The notes under the pieces: model-generated
The model's database searches: none
What the model was told of the DNA's origin: nothing
What the model saw: only the letters and a program-made list of their open reading frames with translations
IMG/VR virus record: IMGVR_UViG_3300044712_000336
Span: 1-64,000 of that record
From: a virus
DNA length: 64,000 bases
Direction: 5' to 3' (one strand)
Made by a program: the position numbers and the translations under genes
Shown here: piece after piece, positions 31,394 to 40,313 of the stretch
Numbering within the stretch: position 1 is the stretch's first letter
Layout of the letters: every line of letters starts with the position of its first letter

Positions 31394-31753
31394 ATGGAAA
31401 CAAAACAACTTAATGGATATAAGATAGAGTTTTATAGTAAGGAACCTACTTGTCATATACATGGAGAAAGTGATTGCGTTTGGTGGCAAGAAGATATTGA
31501 TAAAGGTGATGGATTAATAGGATATTTAGATTGCAAAAAAGCAATGGAACAAAAACTATGTGAATATGCAGGACTTGTATCAGATATAAATGAAGAATTA
31601 GCTGAAAAGATTGTTGATTGGGGCGAGTTTGATAAAGGAATTAAACAATATTTCAATGATAAAGATGATTGTTGGAATTGTATAACAGCCAAACAATCAT
31701 TTCAAACATTAAGTGATTTAGAATATTGTGTAATAATCTTAAATATTGAATAA
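31394..31753 (+). CDS. Hypothetical protein, 119 aa
   Basis: An acidic protein with five Cys in total, including HIHGESDCVWW, GYLDCKKAMEQ and DDCWNCITAKQS. His and Cys positions would allow a metal site. It starts 2 nt after the previous stop and ends next to another start. Function unknown. Confidence 0.6.
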   Translation: METKQLNGYKIEFYSKEPTCHIHGESDCVWWQEDIDKGDGLIGYLDCKKAMEQKLCEYAGLVSDINEELAEKIVDWGEFDKGIKQYFNDKDDCWNCITAKQSFQTLSDLEYCVIILNIE

Positions 31754-31754
31754 T

Positions 31755-31982
31755 ATGTTTCAACATGAAATTCTTTATCATAAAAATGGTATAATAGAAT
31801 ATTATCTTACATTTACAAGTTACAAAAGTAAACGTACTTTAATTCAAAAACAAATTGATAAAATAGAATTAATGGAATTATTGAGAACATTTATATTTCT
31901 TAAAAGACATAATAGTGTACATGTAATTAAAGGAAATTTACTTAGTGGTGGTAGTTGGTATGAAGTAAGAATATTTAGTTAA
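31755..31982 (+). CDS. Hypothetical protein, 75 aa
   Basis: Begins MFQHEILYHKNGIIEYYLTF. A small beta-rich basic protein (SYKSKRTLIQKQIDKI, then FLKRHNSVHVIKGNLL). The ATG start is preferred over an upstream TTG. Function unknown. Confidence 0.58.
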   Translation: MFQHEILYHKNGIIEYYLTFTSYKSKRTLIQKQIDKIELMELLRTFIFLKRHNSVHVIKGNLLSGGSWYEVRIFS

Positions 31983-31998
31983 TTAAAATTAAAACAAT

Positions 31999-32523
31999 AT
32001 GTACGTATCAAAAGAATTAGCTCTGATATTGAAAAAGAAAGGATTACCTCAAGGTAGTAAAAATAAATACCATGAAGTTAAAGATGGACAACCATGCAAT
32101 AAAACATGTTTTAATCATATAACTCACCCTTGTGAACATTGTGGTAGATTAAATGGTATATATTATCCACAAAATGAAGAAGTAATAGATTGGGTATTTG
32201 AATGGGCTAATACAATGGAGTGTGATTTGAAAGATAATACAGAATGGTTACAATTCTGGTATACTATATTACTTGAACATAAATTCAGTTTAATGTATGA
32301 GTTTATTGGAAGATTAGAAGAATGGTTTGAAAATAATGATGTAATAGTTTATCCTGTTATAGCGCATAGAGAAACTATTGGTAATTATTGGGGGTATTAT
32401 ATAAATACTAATGCAAAATTCGTAGGTAAATTTAATTATGATGATGAATTTCCCACTAAAAAACAAGCTAAACATGAAGCAATACGTAAATGTTTTGAAT
32501 TATTAAAAATAAAACATGATTAA
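31999..32523 (+). CDS. Hypothetical protein, 174 aa
   Basis: Resembles a family common in Bacteroides phages and Bacteroidetes: an N-terminal SKELALILKKKGLP helix, a Cys/His cluster (CNKTCFNHITHPCEHCGRLNG), and a C-terminal half like NYWGYYINTNAKFVGKF followed by PTKKQAKHEAIRKCFELLK. The CxxxC and CxxC in the cluster may bind zinc. It overlaps no neighbour and abuts the 86-aa gene. Function unknown. Confidence 0.68.
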   Translation: MYVSKELALILKKKGLPQGSKNKYHEVKDGQPCNKTCFNHITHPCEHCGRLNGIYYPQNEEVIDWVFEWANTMECDLKDNTEWLQFWYTILLEHKFSLMYEFIGRLEEWFENNDVIVYPVIAHRETIGNYWGYYINTNAKFVGKFNYDDEFPTKKQAKHEAIRKCFELLKIKHD

Positions 32524-32784
32524 ATGGATACATTTAAAAAATTAAAAGCAGAACTAGAACCATTTAAAAATACATTAGTAATAGATGACTTTGATAAAAT
32601 TGTACGATTAGTTGATGTTATTGATGGTGAAGATGATTATTATTGGGTATATGATTCACGTAAAGGAATATATCATTCTTCTTGTGTAGGAGGATGGACA
32701 CCTTTGAAAGGGTTTATTAAACAAGAAGATTATGATAGAATGGTTCGTATATGGAATCTAAATAATATAGAAAAAGCTATATAA
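32524..32784 (+). CDS. Hypothetical protein, 86 aa
   Basis: Begins MDTFKKLKAELEPFKNTLVI. A small acidic protein with aromatic beta strands (EDDYYWVYDSRKGIYHSS) and a Gly-Trp-Thr-Pro-Leu-Lys-Gly segment. It is directly coupled to the genes on both sides (0-1 nt gaps). Function unknown. Confidence 0.6.
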   Translation: MDTFKKLKAELEPFKNTLVIDDFDKIVRLVDVIDGEDDYYWVYDSRKGIYHSSCVGGWTPLKGFIKQEDYDRMVRIWNLNNIEKAI

Positions 32785-32785
32785 T

Positions 32786-33430
32786 ATGTGGCAAGAACTA
32801 GAACCTATTAATACTATATTATTAGATAGATTATATAAAAAAGGTAATGTATTACCACCAAAAGAAGATGTATTTAAAGTATTTGATTACGTATGTCTTT
32901 CAGAAGTTAAGATTATAGTCATTTCCCAAGATCCATACCCTACTATTGGTGATGCACATGGTATTGCATTTAGTACTCTTAATCCTAAACCACCAAAATC
33001 ATTAGTTAATATATTCAATAAATTAAAAGAATATAACCCAGATGTAAAGCTTAAAAGTAATAACTTAACTGAATGGGTTAAACAAGGTATATTCTTATAT
33101 AACACATCATTAACTATTGAACCAGGTAAGATAGGACATTTCCTTCATTGGAAAAACTTTACTAATCTAGTATTATCTCTACTTAACCAACAAGATAGGC
33201 CTATATTATGGGTATTAATGGGTAATCATGCAATAGAATTTGAACATATAATCACAAATCCTAAACATGAGATATTACGAACTACACATCCATCACCATT
33301 AGGTTATAAGAAAGTACATACTCGTAATGATGTATTAACATTTAATAAAATTAATATCTTTAAAATTATGGATGAATTTGATAGAAAACATTATAAACAA
33401 CATATTCCTATATCATGGAACACGTATTAA
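32786..33430 (+). CDS. ung: Uracil-DNA glycosylase, family 1
   Basis: Removes uracil from DNA, leaving an abasic site. The 214-residue length is normal. The water-activating motif is SQDPYPTIGDAHGIAFS (D49), close to the canonical GQDPYH with Ser and Pro replacements; the DNA-intercalation motif THPSPLGY is near residue 178, and NTSLTIEPG and WVLMGNHA are also family-like. With the dUTPase and ThyX of this phage it keeps the genome uracil-free. crAss-like phages commonly encode it. The 3' end overlaps the next gene by 16 nt. Confidence 0.94.
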   Translation: MWQELEPINTILLDRLYKKGNVLPPKEDVFKVFDYVCLSEVKIIVISQDPYPTIGDAHGIAFSTLNPKPPKSLVNIFNKLKEYNPDVKLKSNNLTEWVKQGIFLYNTSLTIEPGKIGHFLHWKNFTNLVLSLLNQQDRPILWVLMGNHAIEFEHIITNPKHEILRTTHPSPLGYKKVHTRNDVLTFNKINIFKIMDEFDRKHYKQHIPISWNTY

Positions 33431-34050
33431 ATCCTGTTTCAGATAATGTTGAAAGATTAATTAAGATATATACTAATAATGTAAAAGTAGTAACTGTTAC
33501 TAAGAAAGATGATTTAGGTATATCTTACGAAGAAAAGGAAATAACAGATGTTCCTTTATTAAGAAGAGATGAGGAATTAATGGATAGATATTTACTTAAA
33601 TCTTATTCAGAATACCAAGAGTATATATCAAAATTCTCTCGAAATAATAAAAGAGATATATTAATAAGATTAGATATACTATCAATAGATGGTGATAAAT
33701 TCCAAATTGAGTATATTAATATTAGATCACCTAAAGATATACTAGAAAAAGTATATCAAGACTTTGATATGAATGGTATTCCAGTAAAGGAAATATTCAT
33801 ACGTTCAGTAACAGATATAACATCAAGATTTAGTATTAAAGATATAATTGATATTTTTACTAAATATAATGAATATAAACTTACTCATAGTAATAATGAA
33901 GTAAGATTATATATACAAAAGTTATCTAAAAATATTGCAGATTTAGTTATGTTCCTTGAAGGTGTTATAACTAATAGACAGCTTGATAATATTAAAAGTG
34001 TAGATAAAGATGATGAATCATTAATTGAAGATGATAATGAACTTTTCTGA
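33415..34050 (+). CDS. Hypothetical protein, 211 aa
   Basis: Lies between Ung and DNA polymerase and overlaps both by about 15 nt, so it is coupled to them. It is helical, basic in the middle (YISKFSRNNKRDILIRLDIL), and ends in an acidic tail (DKDDESLIEDDNELF) like those of ssDNA-binding proteins. A replication accessory role is inferred from place and tail only. Confidence 0.65.
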   Translation: MEHVLNPVSDNVERLIKIYTNNVKVVTVTKKDDLGISYEEKEITDVPLLRRDEELMDRYLLKSYSEYQEYISKFSRNNKRDILIRLDILSIDGDKFQIEYINIRSPKDILEKVYQDFDMNGIPVKEIFIRSVTDITSRFSIKDIIDIFTKYNEYKLTHSNNEVRLYIQKLSKNIADLVMFLEGVITNRQLDNIKSVDKDDESLIEDDNELF

Positions 34051-36157
34051 TTATAATTATTATACATTTGATTGGGAAATTAAACCAAATTATGCTTGTG
34101 TAGTATTTAAAAGTAAAGCAGATACTTATGCAACATTTAGAATATATAATTCAAGTAATCCAGATAGTTCCTATAGTAGAAATGATATTAAGAAAATATT
34201 AGGATTACTTCAACATATAATAAGAACAGAAAGTATAATAATTTCCTATAATGGAATAGAATATGATAATCTTATTAATAATTATCTTATAAATAATCAG
34301 AATAAATTACGTGATGCTAATGCTGATTATATAACTAAATTATTATGGGAATACAATAATAAGATTATAAATACAGAAAGACATTATAGTAAAGATAAAT
34401 ATTTCAAATTTATAGATATATATAAAATGAGTGGTTTACATAAGAAGTATAAATCACTAAAAGAAGCACTAATTAATATAAAATGGCATAAAATACAAGA
34501 TTTTCCATTATCATTTAATACACCAATGGAAGATGAACATATAGATATGTTTGAATTATATTGTAAAAATGATGTTGATGGATTAGATGCTTTACGTATA
34601 TTTCTACAAAAACAAATTGATGATAGATTTGCAATATATAAACATACAGGAAATGTTAATGTAATAACTGCTGATGAAAGTAAGTTAGGTGATATAGAAT
34701 TTGAACGTATGTATTGTGAAGAATTAGGTGTATTACCTGACGATATAAAATCATTACGTACAAATAGAGGAATAATAAAATTATCAGAAGTAATTCAATC
34801 TAATGTTAAATTTAATAGTAAAAAAATGAATTTAATATTAGAACAATTACAAAATATAGAAGTGAATTGTGATATGAATATAACTAAACTTACATATGAT
34901 ATACCAACTTTTGAATATGGTGGAATTGCAATACAACTAGGTGCCGGAGGTATCCATTCCGTAGATAAAGGTAATATATTCATTACGACTGATATTTATA
35001 AGATAAAAGATATTGATGTAGCATCTGAATATCCAAATGCTATAGTAAAAATGAATGTTATTCCAGAACATATAAAACAATTAGAGAAAGAGTTAGGTAA
35101 GAATGTATTTATTCCATTAATGGAAAGAATTATAAAAGAGAGAATTGAGTTTAAACATGCTGGAATAGATAGTAAAGCATATTTATATAAAATTATGCTT
35201 AATTCAAGATATGGTAAGTTAGGAAGTATAGATAGTTGGTTATATGATAGAAAATGTGTGCTACAAGTTACTATTAACTGTCAATTATATATGTTAATGT
35301 TAGTTGAAATGTTAGTAGATGCAGGAATACAGGTAATATCTATGAATACTGATGGAATAACTTGTAAATTACATATTGATCAAATTGATAAGTATAGAGA
35401 AATATATCATAATTGGGAAAAATATACAGGATTTCAATTAGAGGAAAATGAGTATATCAAATATATAAGAATGGATATTAATGCTTATATTGCTACATAT
35501 ATAGATAAAGGAAAACTTAAAATAAAACGTAAAGGTAGATTAAATAAAGATTTAGCTACTGATGATTTACGTAAAGCATTTGATATGCCAGTTATTCCAT
35601 TAGCAGTAGAACAATATTTTCTAAATAATATTCCTGTAGTAGAAACAATTACCAATCATAAAGATATATATGATTTTTGTACATCTCAAAAGATTGATAA
35701 AAAGTTTCAAAATAAGATAAGATATATAAATCTTAATGGAACTAATAAAGAAGAAAATATACAAAGATCTGTTAGATTTTATGTAAGTAAAAATGGATAT
35801 AAGTTATATAAAGTTGATTTAGTAAAAAAGAAAGAGTTAGATACTCAAGAAGATGTTATATTACATACTAATGGAAATAGTATGAGTATTAGTAATAGAA
35901 AACTTTTAGTAGGTAAAAAAGAAAAAATACTACATAAAAGAGATACATTTAATACTAATGGTTATACTGATCATTGTGCAGGACAATTTGTTACATTACT
36001 TAATGATTATATTGAATATGATGAATTTAAGAAATATAATATTAATTATGATTATTATATAAATGAAGCAAATAAACTTATACAACAGATAAAACATGAG
36101 AATAATATAACTAAACAAATGTCAATTGAAATACCAACACAATTAAGATTATTTTAA
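34037..36157 (+). CDS. DNA polymerase, family B, with 3'-5' exonuclease
   Basis: The replicative polymerase. Numbering from an in-frame ATG-proximal TTG four codons upstream: exonuclease motifs are F15-D16-W-E18, SYNGIEYDN (about 74-82) and Y179-x3-D183; polymerase motif A is D331-VAS-E-Y336-P, motif B K389-IMLNS-R-Y396-G, motif C N441-T-D443-G. The first Asp of the usual DTD is Asn, while the catalytic Asp is kept. At about 706 residues it is short, like phage polymerases. crAss-like phages carry either family A or B; this one has B. An ATG at 34,031 is an equally possible start. Confidence 0.93.
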   Translation: MNFSDYNYYTFDWEIKPNYACVVFKSKADTYATFRIYNSSNPDSSYSRNDIKKILGLLQHIIRTESIIISYNGIEYDNLINNYLINNQNKLRDANADYITKLLWEYNNKIINTERHYSKDKYFKFIDIYKMSGLHKKYKSLKEALINIKWHKIQDFPLSFNTPMEDEHIDMFELYCKNDVDGLDALRIFLQKQIDDRFAIYKHTGNVNVITADESKLGDIEFERMYCEELGVLPDDIKSLRTNRGIIKLSEVIQSNVKFNSKKMNLILEQLQNIEVNCDMNITKLTYDIPTFEYGGIAIQLGAGGIHSVDKGNIFITTDIYKIKDIDVASEYPNAIVKMNVIPEHIKQLEKELGKNVFIPLMERIIKERIEFKHAGIDSKAYLYKIMLNSRYGKLGSIDSWLYDRKCVLQVTINCQLYMLMLVEMLVDAGIQVISMNTDGITCKLHIDQIDKYREIYHNWEKYTGFQLEENEYIKYIRMDINAYIATYIDKGKLKIKRKGRLNKDLATDDLRKAFDMPVIPLAVEQYFLNNIPVVETITNHKDIYDFCTSQKIDKKFQNKIRYINLNGTNKEENIQRSVRFYVSKNGYKLYKVDLVKKKELDTQEDVILHTNGNSMSISNRKLLVGKKEKILHKRDTFNTNGYTDHCAGQFVTLLNDYIEYDEFKKYNINYDYYINEANKLIQQIKHENNITKQMSIEIPTQLRLF

Positions 36158-36160
36158 ATT

Positions 36161-36349
36161 ATGAAAAATATATTAAAAAACATATTTAATACAATAACTA
36201 TTCCTATATTATTGTATTTATCTATAGCATTTGTTAATTATAGTATAGATCCATATTGCTGGGGGATAGGGGGTAGATATATATTTGTATGTATAGCTTT
36301 AATATGGGCTATAGGATATCAAATATTAACTAAAATAAATAATGATTAA
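36161..36349 (+). CDS. Two-helix membrane protein, 62 aa
   Basis: IPILLYLSIAFVNYSI and IFVCIALIWAIGYQIL are two membrane helices separated by a Gly/Trp loop (DPYCWGIGGRY). Basic N-terminus (MKNILKN). Translation is probably coupled to the polymerase gene 3 nt upstream. Function unknown. Confidence 0.6.
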   Translation: MKNILKNIFNTITIPILLYLSIAFVNYSIDPYCWGIGGRYIFVCIALIWAIGYQILTKINND

Positions 36350-36352
36350 ATT

Positions 36353-36565
36353 ATGAGATTAAAATCAGCAAAGAGAAGTGAACCTAAATGTGAAATTCCC
36401 TTATTAGTGGAATATAAAGGTCATTTATGGTTAGGTAGAAGATATTATCCTAGATATTATCATCCTTTAGATAAAAAGTATAAAGGTAGATATAAATTAT
36501 ACAATAATTATGGTGAATCAAGAACTGTATGGAAACATGATAATATAAAATATAAATATGTATAG
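36353..36565 (+). CDS. Small basic protein, 70 aa
   Basis: Rich in Arg, Lys and Tyr (MRLKSAKRSEPKCEIPL, WLGRRYYPRYYHPL, KYKGRYKLYNNYGESR), probably a nucleic-acid binder. TAG stop. Overlaps the next gene by 8 nt. Function unknown. Confidence 0.55.
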   Translation: MRLKSAKRSEPKCEIPLLVEYKGHLWLGRRYYPRYYHPLDKKYKGRYKLYNNYGESRTVWKHDNIKYKYV

Positions 36566-36776
36566 TTCACCAGAAAATGAACATGAGTTAGAAGTAATGG
36601 CTACTATTAATATACAATGTTGTATTACATGTATTGTTGATAGAAATACTTTAAAAGATGAGGAACTAGTATTATCAATAAAGGAACAAGCATTACTCCA
36701 AACTAAACAATATATAGAAGAATCATTAAATAAAAGAAATATTTATGTATCTAACATAATAATTGAAAATGAGTAA
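36558..36776 (+). CDS. Hypothetical protein, 72 aa
   Basis: MYSSPENEHELEVMATINIQ, then a Cys pair (CCITCIV) and a helical middle (ALLQTKQYIEESLNKRN). Overlaps neighbours at both ends. Similar short alpha/beta proteins occur in Bacteroides phages. Function unknown. Confidence 0.58.
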   Translation: MYSSPENEHELEVMATINIQCCITCIVDRNTLKDEELVLSIKEQALLQTKQYIEESLNKRNIYVSNIIIENE

Positions 36777-37041
36777 AATATCAATAGAAGTAGAAGAAAA
36801 AGTAATATCTACAAAAGAAGTAGAATTACCATTATATTTAAAACAAGATTGTCATTATTATAAAGTATTAGATAATGTGCATTCTTTATATATAACATAT
36901 TTAGAAGATTGTTTTTGTGATATAGGGAAATGTAGTACTAAATTAGCATTAAACAACTCTGAAGATAAAGAAATTATTACTAAAGAAGAGTTTGATAGTA
37001 TGTTCCATGAAGTAGTAAGTAAATTAACTACGTTATTATAA
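36769..37041 (+). CDS. Hypothetical protein, 90 aa
   Basis: Starts MSKISIEVEEKVISTKEVEL, chosen over an upstream TTG. Beta-rich N-terminus, Cys/Asp middle (LEDCFCDIGKCSTK) and an acidic C-terminal helix (ITKEEFDSMFHEVVSKLTTLL, 21 residues, given here as the span 70-90 region). Function unknown. Confidence 0.55.
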   Translation: MSKISIEVEEKVISTKEVELPLYLKQDCHYYKVLDNVHSLYITYLEDCFCDIGKCSTKLALNNSEDKEIITKEEFDSMFHEVVSKLTTLL

Positions 37042-37063
37042 GTATTAACATAATTAAACAATA

Positions 37064-37531
37064 ATGAAGAAATGGATAATATTAATTTTAATAACAATTC
37101 TATCATCAAATAAAGGAACACAGTATAACCAAGATATTATAATATACTATCCAGAAAGTGTATCAATTTATGATATAATATCCACACATATAAAGGAATA
37201 TGAAGGATTACATATTAATAATAAGTATTATATTGGATATGGTCATAGAATATTAAACAAAAATGATCATAATATAACTAATTTCGATAGTTTACTTATT
37301 ATTGATTTAAAGAAGAATATAAGTGAATTTAATATGTATAAAGATAGTATTCCATTAGGTATATTATCATATAACATAGGATGTACAAAATTACGTAATT
37401 CTGGTATACTTAAAGTATTACATATTCCATTAATGAGAGATAGTATATGGTTATCTTATATATACTATAATGGAAAACTTAATAAAAAAATGTTAGAAAG
37501 AAGAAAGTTTGAATTAAACTTAATTAAATAA
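37064..37531 (+). CDS. Secreted lysozyme, GH24 (T4 type)
   Basis: Cleaves the N-acetylmuramic acid to N-acetylglucosamine bond of peptidoglycan. The 155-residue protein begins with a hydrophobic signal (MKKWIILILITILSS), so the enzyme exports itself without needing a holin. The catalytic Glu is E47 in IKEYEGL, followed by YIGYGHRI (about 55-63); LSYNIGCTKLRNSGI and WLSYIYYNGK then ERRKFELNLI are family landmarks. It lies inside the replication block rather than among late genes, and no holin or spanin is seen nearby. Confidence 0.85.
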   Translation: MKKWIILILITILSSNKGTQYNQDIIIYYPESVSIYDIISTHIKEYEGLHINNKYYIGYGHRILNKNDHNITNFDSLLIIDLKKNISEFNMYKDSIPLGILSYNIGCTKLRNSGILKVLHIPLMRDSIWLSYIYYNGKLNKKMLERRKFELNLIK

Positions 37532-37532
37532 T

Positions 37533-37685
37533 ATGATAGCAAAAATAAAAATTGAATTAGATATTACAGATTGGGAAGAATATAATCTTACTATTCTTGA
37601 AATGGAGGATATATTAGATAATGAGTTAAGTGTTATATGTGAAAAGTATGGTTATATTAATAATATAAAAATAAATATAGAATAA
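37533..37685 (+). CDS. Small hypothetical protein, 50 aa
   Basis: MIAKIKIELDITDWEEYNLT, then a helix (LEMEDILDNELSVICEKYG) and KINIE-stop. Beta-alpha-beta pattern. It starts 1 nt after the lysozyme stop and ends 1 nt before the next start, the tight packing of real genes here. Function unknown. Confidence 0.5.
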   Translation: MIAKIKIELDITDWEEYNLTILEMEDILDNELSVICEKYGYINNIKINIE

Positions 37686-37686
37686 T

Positions 37687-39660
37687 ATGAAAAAAGCAAG
37701 ATTAAAAATTAATTATTATTGTGATAATGAACCTACTTGTTATAAACAAGGTGATATTATAGAGTTTTCAGATAAACATAATATGTATTGTTATCTAAGA
37801 TATATGAATAAATCAGGATTAAGTAAAGAATTTGTAGAATCAAATCCTGATATATTTGAAGTATTTGAAGAAAAAAGTGCTGAAGAATTAGCTAATGAAC
37901 TGGGATTCAAAATTAGTGATAAATGTTATTACAAATTATGTTACTTTGGAGAAATTTTATCATTTGATATTGATGCTGGTAATGTATATGCAAATTTCAA
38001 AAATAAACAAGATTGTGCATATTTACGTAATATTACTAATAAAGTAGCAATATATTGTCCTACTAAAGAAGATTTTGAATTTACGATTAAACAATTAAAT
38101 AGAAGTAAGGGATTAATATATGACAATGATTATAAATATTTTCCAATAAATAGTAGTTTAATGTTAAATGAGAATAATATTGATGATTATTTGATTCTAT
38201 CAATAGATGAATATTGTAAATCACAAGGAATTGAACCATTATTTGTAACTGAAGATAAAATTAATATTTGGTATAAAAAAGAATTATGGGTAATAGATGA
38301 TAATAGTATAAGAAAAGTAGATTTACATTATGCTACAATTCCATATTTACAAGAGTATAAAGTATTTAGTACAGAACAAGCAGCTAAAGACTATTTAGAA
38401 TCTATTAAACCTAAATTTGAAGTAGATAAATGGTATAGTAGTAAAATATATGGTTATATGTGTTATATGTATTATAATAAGCATAATAATTTAGATGGAT
38501 ATCCAGGGTATATTGACGCAATATGGAATGATCATTTAATTTATATAAAAGGTTTAAAGGATTTTAATTGGAAACCTGCTGATATAGACAAAGTAAAAGA
38601 ATTATTACTTAATGAGTGTAAAAAGAGATTTCCTATTGGAACTAAAGTAAGATGTTTATGCGATGATAGAGAATATATAATTAAAACACATAGTTATGAC
38701 CCTTTAATTGAAAGAAATAAAATGAAATTTTGGGGAACAGATATAAGGAGAAATATTGTACTTTTATATAAAGAAGGTAAATTTGCTGAAATTATATCAC
38801 CATCTTGTATAAAATGGTTAGCAGACAAATTTCAAGTATTAAAACTTGAACCTTATTTAGATGAAAAACCAACTAGTTTAAAAGGTAAATTCTTTGATAC
38901 TGAAAAAGAAGCTATTGAATACCATAAAAGTTTACAACCTAAGAATGTAGTAGAAGTTGAGATACCAAAGGGATATAAATATTCACATCAAACATTTGCA
39001 ATAGTACACGATGGTTCAAGACCTATTACTGATGATAGTATAGTAGTTAAATCTACATATTTTAAAAAACAATCTATTAAATCATGTAAAACTTGTTTAT
39101 TTGAATTACATAATTTAGGACAAACTGCAAATAGACCTTGTGATGCTTGTAATAATTTCCTAAAATCTAATAAAACTTCATACTGGCAATCTAAACAAGA
39201 TTTATCTAACACTAAAATATTTATTGGTGATAATCATAAATTAAGTGAATTAGTACAAAAGAAAGCATTTGAATTAGGTTGGGAAGGATATTATACTAAT
39301 CAAATTAAATTTGATAGAAATAATTTATGGTTATTTTTTGATAATAATAAAATGATTAGTTGGGAATTTACAAATAAACCTAGTAATTTATATATAGAAA
39401 TAACACCACAAGATTTAGGTATAAAAGAAAAAGATTATAAAGTAATATTAACTACTGAAGATAGTTTAAATATTTATTATAAATGTCATCCTGATATTTA
39501 CTATGTAAATATAAATACTTTAACTTCTGGTATAGATAAAGCTAATACTTTATATAGCCCTAATAAAATAAATTTTAAATATTTTTCTACTAAACAAGCA
39601 GCAGAAAAATATATCTTTGGTAAAAAACTTGAAGAATTAAAACAACAATACAATCAATAA
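37687..39660 (+). CDS. Large modular protein, paralogue of the 545-aa protein
   Basis: A 657-residue protein of unknown function made of repeated small alpha/beta modules. Residues 240-360 (FEVDKWYSSKIYG, ADIDKVKELLLNECKKRFPIGTK as its core, GKFAEI) match a module of the 545-aa protein at 23.7 kb. The STKQAAEKYI and STEQAAKDYLES phrases each end a module, showing internal repetition. A Cys cluster lies at about 460-480 (SCKTCLFELHN, RPCDACNNF), likely zinc. The final part repeats KVILTTEDSLNIYYKC. One-base overlap with the next gene. Confidence 0.72.
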   Translation: MKKARLKINYYCDNEPTCYKQGDIIEFSDKHNMYCYLRYMNKSGLSKEFVESNPDIFEVFEEKSAEELANELGFKISDKCYYKLCYFGEILSFDIDAGNVYANFKNKQDCAYLRNITNKVAIYCPTKEDFEFTIKQLNRSKGLIYDNDYKYFPINSSLMLNENNIDDYLILSIDEYCKSQGIEPLFVTEDKINIWYKKELWVIDDNSIRKVDLHYATIPYLQEYKVFSTEQAAKDYLESIKPKFEVDKWYSSKIYGYMCYMYYNKHNNLDGYPGYIDAIWNDHLIYIKGLKDFNWKPADIDKVKELLLNECKKRFPIGTKVRCLCDDREYIIKTHSYDPLIERNKMKFWGTDIRRNIVLLYKEGKFAEIISPSCIKWLADKFQVLKLEPYLDEKPTSLKGKFFDTEKEAIEYHKSLQPKNVVEVEIPKGYKYSHQTFAIVHDGSRPITDDSIVVKSTYFKKQSIKSCKTCLFELHNLGQTANRPCDACNNFLKSNKTSYWQSKQDLSNTKIFIGDNHKLSELVQKKAFELGWEGYYTNQIKFDRNNLWLFFDNNKMISWEFTNKPSNLYIEITPQDLGIKEKDYKVILTTEDSLNIYYKCHPDIYYVNINTLTSGIDKANTLYSPNKINFKYFSTKQAAEKYIFGKKLEELKQQYNQ

Positions 39661-40313
39661 TGGTTTATATTGATAGTATCCCATTAATTTCACAAAGTAA
39701 TGGTTTAACATCATTAGAAACAATTTTCCTTTATAGTATATATAATGGTAATATCAAATTTAAAAATGAGATTATAGAAGAATTAACTCAAGCAAGTTTA
39801 ACTAAATTAGCTAAACAAGGATATTTATTATCAGATGTTCCTGTAGTACATGATATGAGTAAAATTAGATCATTATTCCTACAATATGAAGATAATAATA
39901 AAAATGTTCCTGTACTAGATAATAATGTATATAATGTTGACAACTGGATAGATACATATCGTAAATTATTCAAAGGTAAATGTTTTAAAGCAGTACCAAT
40001 GGGTAATAGGCAAACATGTATAGTAAGAATGAAATGGTTCTTAAATAAATATCCAGATTATGCAGATATTGAATTAATTAAACAAGCTACTGAATTAGGA
40101 ATATCTACAATTACATCTAAATATGGTAAAGATTATGTACCACAAGCAGATAACTTTATAGTCGTAGATGAATATAAAACTAGTGGTGGATTTGGTATTG
40201 CTAGTAAATTATATAAAGCAGGTAAAGAATATTTAGTTAATTATTGTGAGATGATCACTGAAGGAAATATTGTTGAAGATAATAATAGACCAATATCTAG
40301 TATTGATTTATGA
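39660..40313 (+). CDS. Hypothetical protein upstream of helicase
   Basis: A 217-residue protein overlapping the DnaB-like helicase gene by 4 nt and so coupled to it. The N-terminus resembles a winged-helix (LISQSNGLTSLETIFLYS, LTQASLTKLAKQGYL); the C-terminal half has several helices with conserved-looking Tyr and Phe. A helicase loader or accessory factor is a reasonable guess from context, but no AAA motif or known family is seen. Confidence 0.65.
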   Translation: MVYIDSIPLISQSNGLTSLETIFLYSIYNGNIKFKNEIIEELTQASLTKLAKQGYLLSDVPVVHDMSKIRSLFLQYEDNNKNVPVLDNNVYNVDNWIDTYRKLFKGKCFKAVPMGNRQTCIVRMKWFLNKYPDYADIELIKQATELGISTITSKYGKDYVPQADNFIVVDEYKTSGGFGIASKLYKAGKEYLVNYCEMITEGNIVEDNNRPISSIDL

